NCBI GenBank assembly: GCA_019414645.1
Contig: DXLP01000021.1
Span: 1-41,394, forward strand
Reading direction: 5' to 3'
Source of the DNA: Collinsella sp.
GTDB lineage: Bacteria > Actinomycetota > Coriobacteriia > Coriobacteriales > Coriobacteriaceae
DNA length: 41,394 bases
Under the pieces are notes generated by a model, which had not been told where the DNA came from, did no database searches, and saw only the letters and a list, made by a program, of their open reading frames with translations. Below are positions 1 to 11,093 of the stretch, piece by piece. Each line of letters starts with the position of its first letter. Within the stretch, counting starts at the first letter, position 1. A program made the position numbers and the translations under genes.

Positions 1-70
1 GGTTGTTGCCGAGGGCGTTGCCGCCGAGGGCGACGACAATACGATCGGGCTTGCCAAGAGGCTTAGACAT
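1..70 (-). CDS. arcC: Carbamate kinase, N-terminal fragment (runs off window)
   Basis: Only the first 23 codons are in the window. They begin MSKPLGKPDRIVVALGGNAL, and the VVALGGNAL stretch is the nucleotide-binding start of carbamate kinases of the amino-acid kinase fold. The family transfers phosphate from carbamoyl phosphate to ADP, the ATP-yielding last step of the arginine deiminase pathway in the cytoplasm. The start is supported by an AGAAAGGA ribosome-binding site about 9 nt before the ATG. Identity rests on this short segment alone; the partner arc genes would lie outside the window to the left. Confidence 0.8.
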   Translation of the reverse strand, partial: MSKPLGKPDRIVVALGGNALGNN

Positions 71-436
71 TGCTGGAATCCTTTCTGTAAAAGGCCTACA
101 ACCCATTAATAACCCGCGTCCGTGCGATACGCGAGTTTATTAAGGTTTATATTCTCTTTATCGCTCATTTTATTCATTTTGAAAATACCTAAGCGGCGAA
201 CGGTCGATTTTACCCGCTCAGCGTAAAGAAGCCCAGTTCAGGCATATCTACGCCATTTACGTGCAACTTTATTTAAATAGAGCAGGGATTAGACCAGATT
301 ATGCAAACTATATCTTTGCTAAACACAAAACGGACAGCGCAATATCTTACTCGCACTATACGCGATTCTATACATTAATTTGACGAGTATGCACCCCTGC
401 AAAAACATGGGGCTTTTCATCCAACATAAGGGATAG
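71..436. other. Intergenic region, AT-rich, no gene seen
   Basis: This 366-bp stretch is much richer in A+T than its surroundings and should hold the minus-strand promoter of the carbamate kinase gene, but no convincing -35/-10 pair could be fixed. A weak plus-strand hairpin (CCCC at 394-397, GGGG at 409-412) is followed by CTTTTC and could be a remnant terminator. No open frame here looks coding. Confidence 0.4.
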
Positions 437-655
437 CCGATCGCGCTTCACCCCGCGGCAAGCGACTGCGAGTTCGCAGTATGGAACTTTACCGTCGGCT
501 TCTGCATGAACGCTGCCGACGCCCTTTCGCTCCTGCGCGCCCAAGCAGCCGAGAACGCTAACGGCGCCACTGTCAACCTGGCCACCCTCAACAACGGCGC
601 CGCCAGCCTTTTCGCAAAGTACCGTGCTGGTTCGCTGGCTTTGAGGCCTAAGTGA
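437..655 (+). pseudogene. Possible 3' fragment of an unrecognised gene
   Basis: An open plus-strand frame without an in-frame ATG at its beginning runs from just after a TAG (434-436) to a TGA at 653-655. Its composition is protein-like (for example NFTVGFCMNAADALSLLRAQ). No ribosome-binding site or plausible start precedes it, so it looks like the tail of a gene that lost its front. The family was not recognised. The 34-bp repeats upstream of the ATPase gene begin seven bases after its stop. The opposite-strand frame over the same bases is judged a shadow. Confidence 0.25.
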
Positions 656-661
656 GCTTTG

Positions 662-747
662 CTATTTGCCAATTTTTGTATGATTTGGGTCAAATCTATT
701 TGTCAATTTTTGTATGATTAGGGGCAAATCTATTTGCCAATTTTTGT
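662..747. repeat. Three-copy 34-bp direct repeat upstream of the ATPase gene
   Basis: The sequence CTATTTGnCAATTTTTGT recurs at 662, 696 and 730, an exact 34-bp period. The second and third copies are preceded by CAAAT, giving the dyad CAAAT-CT-ATTTG (691-702 and 725-736). The block is AT-rich and ends 15 bp before the start codon at 763. Position and symmetry fit a multi-site operator, possibly autoregulatory. That role is inferred. Confidence 0.7.
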
Positions 748-762
748 CAATGAGGTGTTTTA

Positions 763-2124
763 ATGCTACGCCGCAAGGTCACTGATAGGCTTTTGAGCTG
801 GAAGAATAACTCCCATAAGGCCCTGCTTGTTACCGGTGCGCGTCAGATTGGCAAGAGCTATGCGATTCGCGCGTTTGGAAAGAGCAACTACGCTTCGTAT
901 TATGAGGTCAATCTGCTACTTGATGCCGAGGCAAGAGACGTACTTGTTGGCGCTAAGAACTCCATTGACTTCATCAACCGTGTGGCCCTTCTTGCGGATG
1001 CACCGCTTGTTGAAGGAGACACGCTTATCTTCGTCGATGAGATTCAGGAGTATCCGCAGATCGTTACACTTATGAAGGCGCTGGTCGAGGACGGACGCTT
1101 TAGCTATGTCTTCTCGGGGTCTATGCTTGGGACTGAGTTTAAGGGGATCTCTTCTTTCCCGGTGGGGTATGTCGAGCACATTGTTATGCGGCCAATGGAT
1201 TTTGAAGAGTTTTGTTGGGCAAACAGCATCAGCGAGAATGTGCTTGCAGACATCCGCAGCTGCCTTGTCGAGAGGCGTCCCGTCGAAAATTTTATTCATG
1301 AGGCGATGCTCAAAAACTTTAGAGCTTATATCGTTTGCGGCGGCATGCCGGAGGTCGTTCAGAACTATATCGATTCGGGCTATTCGCTCGTGAGAACGCG
1401 TGAGCTTCAAATTCAGCTAGTCGATCAGTACAAAAGCGATATCTCTAAATATGCATCGACTCGAGCGTTTAACGTTCGCTCCATTTTCGAGCAAATTCCC
1501 GTTCAGCTTGAGGCGGAGTCCCATCGCTTTATCGTCTCGTCTCTAGGCGAGGGAGCTCGTCTTCAAAAATACGAGCAGGATTTCCTATGGCTGGTGAACG
1601 CAGGCGTTGGATTGATGGTCCCCCAGGTGACGGAGGCACGAAGTCCTCTCAAGAGGACGGAGAAAACGACAGCCTTTAAACTATACGAGTCCGATACAGG
1701 TATGCTCGCATCGCGGTATCCCGGCAGCACGGCACGCGCCGTCTACCTTGACATGAAAACCCCCAACCTCGGCGGCCTCTATGAGAACGTGGTCGCACAG
1801 GAACTCGTTGCCCTCGGAGCAGATACGTGGTACTACCAAACGCGTGAGGTCGGTGAAGTCGACTTTGTAATCGAAGGTGCCCTCGGGCATGTTGTCCCAA
1901 TCGAAGTCAAATCGGGCAAGAAAGTTCGAGCACATGCAGCCCTCGACCGTTTGATGAGTGTGGGCGAGTACAAAATTCCCGAGGCCGTTGTGCTGAGCCA
2001 CGAAAACCTTTGCAAAGAGGGCAAGATCCTTTACGTTCCAATCTATATGACATTCTGTCTCGATGAGTTTATGGAAAAGGACGACCCCAACAACGATTTC
2101 TCGTTTGCACCCATATCTCTCTAG
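763..2124 (+). CDS. AAA+ ATPase with DUF4143-type C-terminal domain
   Basis: The 453-residue cytoplasmic protein has a Walker A motif GARQIGKS (residues 25-32) and a Walker B LIFVDEIQE (about 88-96), the signature of the AAA_14/DUF4143 ATPases common in gut anaerobes. The C-terminal part carries GEVDFVIEG followed by PIEVKSGK (about 364-388), the E-V-D...E-V-K pattern of a PD-(D/E)XK-like nuclease fold found in this family. The biochemical role of the family is poorly known; links to mobile elements or toxin-antitoxin-like behaviour are only suggestions. It stands alone, with a repeat block as its likely control region in front and a convergent terminator complex behind. GAGGTG lies about 8 nt before the ATG. 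Length is normal for the family. Confidence 0.85.
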   Translation: MLRRKVTDRLLSWKNNSHKALLVTGARQIGKSYAIRAFGKSNYASYYEVNLLLDAEARDVLVGAKNSIDFINRVALLADAPLVEGDTLIFVDEIQEYPQIVTLMKALVEDGRFSYVFSGSMLGTEFKGISSFPVGYVEHIVMRPMDFEEFCWANSISENVLADIRSCLVERRPVENFIHEAMLKNFRAYIVCGGMPEVVQNYIDSGYSLVRTRELQIQLVDQYKSDISKYASTRAFNVRSIFEQIPVQLEAESHRFIVSSLGEGARLQKYEQDFLWLVNAGVGLMVPQVTEARSPLKRTEKTTAFKLYESDTGMLASRYPGSTARAVYLDMKTPNLGGLYENVVAQELVALGADTWYYQTREVGEVDFVIEGALGHVVPIEVKSGKKVRAHAALDRLMSVGEYKIPEAVVLSHENLCKEGKILYVPIYMTFCLDEFMEKDDPNNDFSFAPISL

Positions 2125-2153
2125 GTCATCTGAGTCCGCAAGCCAGCCCCCAC

Positions 2154-2394
2154 GCCCAAAGTACTGCGCCTTTCGCGCCAAAGGCGCGAAACAGCAAGGG
2201 GATAGAAGGCAGCGACAACCAACTCCCCCACTATGCCCAAAGTGCTGCGATGTTTCGCGCAAAGCGCGAAACAGCACTGGGGCAGCAGAAGGCCACAATC
2301 AGCTAGCCCTCCATGCCCAAAGTGGCGCGTGGTTTCGCGGCCACGCCGCGAAACAGCGACCGGGACAAGGCACCCCCACAGCCACGTCCTTCAT
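2154..2394. repeat. Three tandem ~80-bp units, each with a perfect hairpin
   Basis: Units begin with GCCCAAAGT at 2154, 2235 and 2315 (spacing 81 and 80). Each contains a hairpin followed by CAGC: 2171-2191 (TTTCGCGCC, loop AAA), 2251-2273 (TGTTTCGCGC, loop AAA) and 2332-2354 (GTTTCGCGGC, loop CAC). The third stem has C-to-G and G-to-C changes relative to the second, and pairing is kept on both sides. Intervening sequence is diverged. No protein-coding potential was seen. This is a structured intergenic repeat of unknown function, not a CRISPR, since the units are too diverged and lack a conserved repeat/spacer pattern. Confidence 0.7.
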
Positions 2395-2424
2395 TCAGCC
2401 CCACAATCCGAGGACGTAGTCGTA

Positions 2425-2549
2425 GCAGGATCTGAGGGCTAACCTTCGCGGACACTCCGCAGGACGAAAGAACCCCCGCCGCACGTAGTGCGCAGCGGGG
2501 GTTCTTTCATGTCCGAGGACGTCCGCGAAGGTCAGCCCTCAGATCCTGC
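2425..2549. terminator. Two-layer bidirectional terminator hairpin
   Basis: The inner stem pairs 2466-2479 with 2495-2508 (GAAAGAACCCCCGC against its exact complement) around a loop that holds a further GCAC/GTGC stem. The outer arms, 2425-2453 and 2521-2549, are 29 nt each and complementary except at one position (2441). The element lies between the convergent ATPase and nifJ genes, 10 bp past the nifJ stop. Both inner flanks give TTCTTTC on one strand or the other, so it can terminate transcription from both sides. Confidence 0.8.
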
Positions 2550-2559
2550 GGTGGGAGAC

Positions 2560-6099
<3,540 letters not shown>

Positions 6100-6550
6100 A
6101 TACCCCTCTCCTCTCATATAGGTATACAGGCCCCGGCGATCGCCGGGATGTTGGCGTGATGGGATTTACGCTGTTGCTTCCAATCATCTGGCAGGCAGGC
6201 TCAGCAGCAGGTACGTGGCGTGGAGAGAAGACATGCCGAGGCGAGGGGCAGCTGATACGCCCCACAGACCCGACCGCCCGTCTTGCACATGACCGAGCGC
6301 CGCAAAGGCCGCATGCCGGATGCTCCCGGGCACGCCCCGGCGATGGGAAGCGCCCGCAACGGAAATCCGCATGCGGGTTTATTGTACCCCGCCGTTAAGT
6401 GTAATTTCGACAAATATAGGCGGGCGGTAAAGGTTTACCTTGGGTGACTGCCAAGGGCCAAAATGGCCTCTCCATCCCCAGGCGACCGGCTCTGGCGCGC
6501 CGAGGAGTGTCCCCAAGTGCCGGCAGAAAAGGAACGTCCCTATCTGCCGG
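6100..6550. promoter_or_regulatory. nifJ upstream region with perfect palindrome
   Basis: These 451 bp contain no supported gene. A perfect 16-bp palindrome CCCGGCGATCGCCGGG (6132-6147) sits about 33 bp upstream of the nifJ start, where it could act as an operator or leader hairpin. A second dyad, GGTAAA-GG-TTTACC, lies at 6426-6439. A minus-strand TACAAT hexamer near 6380 could be a -10 box, but no well-spaced -35 was found. At the right edge GCCGGCAGA (6519-6527) pairs with TCTGCCGGC (6543-6551), a stem that overlaps the stop of the FHA gene and may serve as its terminator. Confidence 0.45.
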
Positions 6551-7489
6551 CTAGAGGGCACCGAAGAGGATGGCGTAGGTAGTGGATTCGCCGAGCTTGA
6601 GCTCGTCGCCGGGATTGAGTTGGGCGGAACGGCCGGGCTCGACCTGAATGCAGACGCGCGTGGCCCCGTTTACCACCACGGTTCCGTTGGTGGACGACAA
6701 GTCCTCGACGTGCCAGATATTTTGAGCATCGCACCAGATATGGGCATGGCGGGCCGAGACATCGTCGCCGACGTCGGTAATATCGCCCTCACCAGTGGCC
6801 AGCGCGCCAATCTCAACACCCTGCTCACTCGGCTGAATCCAGCGCGGGGCGCTCACGACAAAACTGTTTTGCACGCGCAGCAAGCCCAAGGGGTGCGCCG
6901 GGGCGGGTTCGCGCTCGCCTGCGGTCATCGACATGCCAAGCGAACGCGGCATGGAGGTGCCTCCGCCACAGGTCGCGTGCGCGTAGTCGATGGCATAGTT
7001 CACCGAGGACCGCACATCCGCCGAACAACCGACGGCGACAAACAGCACCAGCACGGCCTCGGCGCGCTCGGCGGGCATGAGTTCCGCCGCCTGGGACAGG
7101 CGATCGAGCGCGTTGCGATAGAGATTCGTGTCCTGGTGGCACTCTTCGAGCGCGCGTACCATCGGTTCACCTGCAGGACCGCACACCATATTGATCACAG
7201 CCGTGGAGTCCATGGGATTTCGCTGGCGCAGGGCCAGTTGCGACATAATACGCGCAGCCGAGGTACCGTATTCGGCAAAGTAGCGCTGCTGAAGCGTGCC
7301 GACCGGTGCGCGAACGATAAAGCGGGAAACCCAAGAGCGATCGGCGGCTCGGCTCTGCGGGCTGCGGCCGTCGGCGAGCGGACGGGACGAAAGCACCAAG
7401 CCGCACAGCTCGATATGGCTCAGATGCGCCGCGCGCTTAAAGATGTCAAACATGGCCCCGCATGGGGTGAGCTCAACTTGAGATGCCAT
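6551..7489 (-). CDS. FHA-domain protein (kinase partner)
   Basis: The 312-residue cytoplasmic protein has a C-terminal forkhead-associated domain (about 225-312). It keeps SARHAHI, EDLSSTNGT and the GDELKLG strand, the residues that bind phosphothreonine. The N-terminal two thirds has no family I recognise. No membrane segment or signal peptide was seen. The start lies 3 nt after the stop of the Ser/Thr kinase gene in the same transcript, so it is probably a substrate or reader of that kinase. The order (membrane-anchored protein, kinase, FHA) is kept by overlap or near-overlap throughout, which argues for co-translation and a physical complex. Its target is unknown. Confidence 0.85.
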   Translation of the reverse strand: MASQVELTPCGAMFDIFKRAAHLSHIELCGLVLSSRPLADGRSPQSRAADRSWVSRFIVRAPVGTLQQRYFAEYGTSAARIMSQLALRQRNPMDSTAVINMVCGPAGEPMVRALEECHQDTNLYRNALDRLSQAAELMPAERAEAVLVLFVAVGCSADVRSSVNYAIDYAHATCGGGTSMPRSLGMSMTAGEREPAPAHPLGLLRVQNSFVVSAPRWIQPSEQGVEIGALATGEGDITDVGDDVSARHAHIWCDAQNIWHVEDLSSTNGTVVVNGATRVCIQVEPGRSAQLNPGDELKLGESTTYAILFGAL

Positions 7490-7492
7490 GAC

Positions 7493-9337
7493 CTAGGCCT
7501 CCTTGGTCGTAGAAATGGAATCGGACGATACTTCGACAGGTCCGCCAAAAGTACGGGCAGCTGCGGCTCCACCGGCAAGCGGAGTCGCCATCTGGGCTTT
7601 TGTGCGTCGCGGTGCCGAAACGGGAAGTTCAAAGGCAAAGCCCATCGCAAGCAAAAACCACGTAAGCGTATAGGTTGCAACCAGAGCGGCAACAAGGCCG
7701 CCCATCACGGCGCGTTGGGAAAATACGCTACATGCAGCCACAACCAGCACCGGAACCTCGCAGGCAGAAAGCGCAAGCACACCCTGCAGGAACCCCGAGC
7801 GCCGATCACGCGCAAGTGCCCCCGCGGCAACGCCGGCTATGCCCGGCAGCGCCAACGCCAGTGCGGCAATAATACCCGGTAGCGACCCAGACCACATGAG
7901 CGATCCCAAAGTCGCCGTCACGCGAGCGCCCGATGCCAGCAGCGCGGCCGAAACCACGACCACAGCCCAAACCACGCCACAGACGACCGTCGCGCCGACC
8001 ATCAGCGCGCGACGAACCGCGCGACCAGACGCATCCATGGGGCACGGCGTGAGCGGCTCGCCGCGGAGCGAACGACCGACATTTTGCGCATAGTGTTCAC
8101 AAAACGCCGAGAGCGCCGCCTCGACCGCCGCCGGCTCGGGACGATCTTTTTGATGGCTGGACAGACAGGCCATCACCACGTTGAACAGCTGGGCATCGAC
8201 AAACGCCAGCGCATCGCGTAGCTCCTCGGAATCCGGCTCAAGCCCCAGCTGCTGGGCCTGCTCGGCCGCAGCGAGCGCCACATCGGGCTCACGACGAAGC
8301 AGCTGAGTCAAATCGCAACCGGGCGCATGGGCACCAATGGGATAGTCGGGCAGCGTGTCCATCTTGAGACGGTAGGGGCTGGCGATGTCGCGCGTCTTTT
8401 TGCGCGAACCCGAGGTGCCCGAAGCGCTCGGCGCGGCTTCGTATGGCGCGACGCCGGCAATGAGCTCGTAAACCGTGCTTGCCGCGGCATAGACGTCGAT
8501 CGCCGGCGACATACGCAAAGCGCGCAGGTCGGGAATATCGTCGGTGAGCATCTCGGGCGGGGCGTAGGCAACCGTCGCGCGACGCAGCGTGGCATAGCGC
8601 TCCGTAAACGACGCCTTGCCGCCGGTACCGGCCACGGCCGACGCAGGCTCAAGCGCCAGCGACGAGCCAAAGTCGATCAGGCACAGGTCAAAGGTGCCCT
8701 CGGCAAGCTGCCGGTCAAGCGGTAGACGCGCCGTACGCACCATAATATTAGCGGGCGAGATATCGCGATGGACAAAGCCCTCGCCCACCAGGCTCATACG
8801 GCAGAGCAGATCGAACAGGTCGCGACCCAGACGCGCCGCCACAAGCGGCGACAGGCGTCCGGCATCATCCACGGCAAGTCGCGAACGCAAGCGGGCAAGC
8901 GTCTCGCCCTCGACCCATTCCATGACAATTGCAGGCACACCGTCGACCTCGCCCCAGCCATAGAGACGGGGAAAGCCCTTAAGGCCCGAAAGGGCGCGAT
9001 GGCATTCATATTCCTCGCGAAATGCCGCTTTGAACTTGGCGACCAGCGCCTCATGGGCGGCATCGTCGTCAAACTCATCGCGCGTCGGCAAGATGAGCTG
9101 TTTGAGTGCTACGGCCTCGCCTTGGGCGTTGACGGCACGCGTCACGCGGCCGATACCGCCACGGCGCATGGTGGCATCGTCGGCAAACAGCATCGTAAAA
9201 CGACGCAGATAGGCAGGCAGTTCGTCCTGACCGAGCGCAATGGCCGGCTCAAACCCGTCGACACGCGCCAGGCGCAGGCCGACCATGGGATCGCGACCGA
9301 GCGATTGTGGTGTGGTGGATGCAAGATCGGTCATCAT
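7493..9337 (-). CDS. Membrane Ser/Thr protein kinase with variant catalytic loop
   Basis: The 614-residue protein has an N-terminal Hanks-type kinase domain: glycine loop GGIGRV (60-65), lysine in VALKQ (79), catalytic loop HRDISPAN (190-197), and IDFG (221-224). The loop lysine of canonical HRDxKxxN is serine here (S194); the base Asp and the Asn are kept. APPE and the DVYA segment follow in the expected order. The C-terminal part (about 440-590) has about four hydrophobic segments, so the kinase is membrane-bound by multiple helices and not by a single one as in PknB. No PASTA repeats are present. Its ATG overlaps the stop of the preceding gene (ATGA), and it is followed after 3 nt by an FHA gene. 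A second ATG one codon later is an equally possible start. Confidence 0.88.
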   Translation of the reverse strand: MMTDLASTTPQSLGRDPMVGLRLARVDGFEPAIALGQDELPAYLRRFTMLFADDATMRRGGIGRVTRAVNAQGEAVALKQLILPTRDEFDDDAAHEALVAKFKAAFREEYECHRALSGLKGFPRLYGWGEVDGVPAIVMEWVEGETLARLRSRLAVDDAGRLSPLVAARLGRDLFDLLCRMSLVGEGFVHRDISPANIMVRTARLPLDRQLAEGTFDLCLIDFGSSLALEPASAVAGTGGKASFTERYATLRRATVAYAPPEMLTDDIPDLRALRMSPAIDVYAAASTVYELIAGVAPYEAAPSASGTSGSRKKTRDIASPYRLKMDTLPDYPIGAHAPGCDLTQLLRREPDVALAAAEQAQQLGLEPDSEELRDALAFVDAQLFNVVMACLSSHQKDRPEPAAVEAALSAFCEHYAQNVGRSLRGEPLTPCPMDASGRAVRRALMVGATVVCGVVWAVVVVSAALLASGARVTATLGSLMWSGSLPGIIAALALALPGIAGVAAGALARDRRSGFLQGVLALSACEVPVLVVAACSVFSQRAVMGGLVAALVATYTLTWFLLAMGFAFELPVSAPRRTKAQMATPLAGGAAAARTFGGPVEVSSDSISTTKEA

Positions 9338-10239
9338 AGGGCAAGCGCCGCCATGTTATTGTTGAAGTTACCGAGCGCAACGTCATCATCGCCGTAATGG
9401 CCGACCCATTGACATAGGTTGGTGTAACAGCCCCACAGATTGGCATACTGCTGATACCACTTTGACCGGGGCGAGAATGTCTGACGACCGAACTCGGCTC
9501 GAATGACAAACATCTCCCCGACCAGGCTGTCGCACGGCCTGGGATCTCCCGTAGAGTTATAGGTCGAAACCACGTCATTGGCACGAGAAACATAGCCGTC
9601 GAGCATGTTGTACTTGGTCACAAGCCAACGGTGAATGCTCTCTTCCTCAGCAGCGGAAAGGCCACCGGAGTTTGCATCGTTGTCAGTGTTTCCGCCCGTC
9701 GAGCCGCCGTTTCCAGACCCTCCGGCAGAGGAACCCGACCCAGAGCCGCCGCCCGAACTCGATGAATCCGAGCCGGAGCCAGAAGTATCCGAGCTACCGG
9801 GCTTTCCGGACTGCTGGGCGTCCTGCTCCTTCTGCTGCTCGACCTTATTCACCGTTGCCGCCACGCTATTGTTGGACAACCGATCGATGATCTTGGTGTT
9901 GGTGAGCACGATGGTTTTGCCATTGGCAAGCGTGACTTCGTTGTCCGGGGCCTCGGCGCCGTCCGCATCATCGGTACCAAACACAATATGCGCGACCACA
10001 CTTGCCCAAGCATATCCAGTCGTGGTGCCCAGATCACTTTTGACCTCATGCCCCACGCGCGGTTCGCGTGCGGCATGTGCCTGCATCATGGGCGGCACGG
10101 TCATGCCATAGGCAGAAACGCCAGCTATGACCAGCACCAGCGAGCAAGACAGCAGTGCGTACGCCCGCGGCGCCAAGCCCAGTCGGCGTCGCATGCGCAC
10201 CGCGGCGCCGCGCTTTGTCTGAGTGCCACCGGGCCGCAT
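9334..10239 (-). CDS. Membrane-anchored protein of unknown function, first gene of the kinase/FHA module
   Basis: No family was recognised for this 301-residue protein. A basic N-terminus (RMRRR) precedes one hydrophobic segment (about 26-48), which should act as a signal anchor. It is followed by about 95 residues, a Gly/Ser-rich linker (about 145-193, repeated GSGSGSS-type sequence) and a 108-residue C-terminal domain rich in Trp, Tyr and Asn. The linker suggests an extracytoplasmic domain held away from the membrane. The ATG at 10239 was chosen because GGAGGAG lies 6 nt upstream; a longer frame reaches 10332 without a ribosome-binding site. Its stop overlaps the kinase start, so it may be the sensor or substrate of that kinase. 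Confidence 0.75.
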   Translation of the reverse strand: MRPGGTQTKRGAAVRMRRRLGLAPRAYALLSCSLVLVIAGVSAYGMTVPPMMQAHAAREPRVGHEVKSDLGTTTGYAWASVVAHIVFGTDDADGAEAPDNEVTLANGKTIVLTNTKIIDRLSNNSVAATVNKVEQQKEQDAQQSGKPGSSDTSGSGSDSSSSGGGSGSGSSAGGSGNGGSTGGNTDNDANSGGLSAAEEESIHRWLVTKYNMLDGYVSRANDVVSTYNSTGDPRPCDSLVGEMFVIRAEFGRQTFSPRSKWYQQYANLWGCYTNLCQWVGHYGDDDVALGNFNNNMAALAL

Positions 10240-10251
10240 GCGTTCTCCTCC

Positions 10252-10279
10252 AACAAAAACACGCCGCTCGGGAGCGGCG
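10252..10279 (-). terminator. Terminator-like hairpin directly before a ribosome-binding site
   Basis: On the minus strand the arms CGCCGCTC and GAGCGGCG (10262-10279) are followed by TGTTTTTGTTGG, whose final GG begins the GGAGGAG site of the next gene. A possible promoter (TTGCGC at 10327-10332, TACACT at 10302-10307, 19-bp spacing) lies just upstream. The hairpin could end read-through from recR or attenuate the kinase module. Confidence 0.6.
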
Positions 10280-10417
10280 CATTCATTCGAATCCATATTT
10301 GAGTGTATCAGCGAACCCAAAAGGTTGCGCAACGAATGGGCAAATTAAGGATGCGAATGGAAGCATCCATGCGATAAGCGGATACAAAGCATCTTTGTTG
10401 CACAACAAACTTACAGT

Positions 10418-10446
10418 CGCACGGGGAATTATGACTACCCCGTGCG
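10418..10446 (-). terminator. Hairpin downstream of recR
   Basis: CGCACGGGG (10418-10426) pairs exactly with CCCCGTGCG (10438-10446) across an 11-nt loop, 38 bp after the recR stop. The following minus-strand sequence has only a weak T tract (AAGTTTGTTG), so termination efficiency is uncertain. Confidence 0.5.
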
Positions 10447-10483
10447 TCGCGATGAAGACATACGGCAGGAGCAGGCTCGCCAC

Positions 10484-11080
10484 CTAAATCGTGCGACGGG
10501 CCTCGATGGCGCGCCCAAGCGTAAGCTCGTCGGCATACTCCAGGTCGCCGCCCACGGGAAGGCCGCTCGCCAGACGCGACACCTCAACGCCCAGCGGCTT
10601 AATGGTACGCGCCAGGTAGCTCGCCGTGGTCTCGCCCTCGATATTGGGGTTGGTGGCGATAATGACCTCGGTGATATCCTCGTGCCCCAAGCGCGCCAAC
10701 AGCTCACGAATGTGCAGCTGCTCGGGGCCAATCTTGTCCATGGGACTGATCACGCCGCCCAATACGTGGTAGAGACCATGGTAGCTGCCCGTGCGCTCAA
10801 TCGCCTGGACATCGCGCGGCTCGCCCACCACGCAAATGCGAGTGGTATCGCGCATCGAATCCTGGCAGATGGAGCACTCGTCGGCCGTGGCGTAGTTAAA
10901 ACAGCGGCTGCAAAAGTGAACCTCCTGCTTAACCTCCAGGATGGCCTCGGCCAGGCGACGCGCTTCCTCGGCATCGGCCTCGAGCAGGTAATAGGCGATG
11001 CGCTGAGCCGACTTGGGGCCAATGCCCGGCAGGCGGCCCAGCTCATCGAGCAATTTTTGCAGGCTATGGTTGGCACTCAT
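10484..11080 (-). CDS. recR: Recombination mediator protein RecR
   Basis: At 198 residues it has the family length and order: helix-hairpin-helix segment [20 protein letters not shown] (about 14-33), a four-cysteine zinc site CSRC...CSIC (57, 60, 69, 72), then a TOPRIM domain starting at ICVVGEPRD. RecR works with RecO (and RecF) to load RecA on single-stranded DNA gaps. It follows ybaB by 13 nt in the same direction, the usual ybaB-recR arrangement. Recognition is certain. Confidence 0.97.
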   Translation of the reverse strand: MSANHSLQKLLDELGRLPGIGPKSAQRIAYYLLEADAEEARRLAEAILEVKQEVHFCSRCFNYATADECSICQDSMRDTTRICVVGEPRDVQAIERTGSYHGLYHVLGGVISPMDKIGPEQLHIRELLARLGHEDITEVIIATNPNIEGETTASYLARTIKPLGVEVSRLASGLPVGGDLEYADELTLGRAIEARRTI

Positions 11081-11093
11081 ATATATGCGCGTC

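Noticed and set aside
448..693. 81-residue minus-strand frame
   Set aside because: Composition is shadow-like, no ribosome-binding site; the opposite strand shows a more protein-like frame ending at 655.
662..747. CRISPR array
   Set aside because: Period of 34 bp with near-identical units leaves no spacers; it is a tandem repeat.
2154..2394. CRISPR array
   Set aside because: Three ~80-bp units with diverged sequence and different stem bases; no uniform repeats with unique spacers and no cas genes.
6440..7882. 480-residue plus-strand frame opposite the FHA and kinase genes
   Set aside because: Opposite-strand frame over two genes with clear FHA and kinase motifs; Arg/Gly/His-rich composition typical of a shadow.
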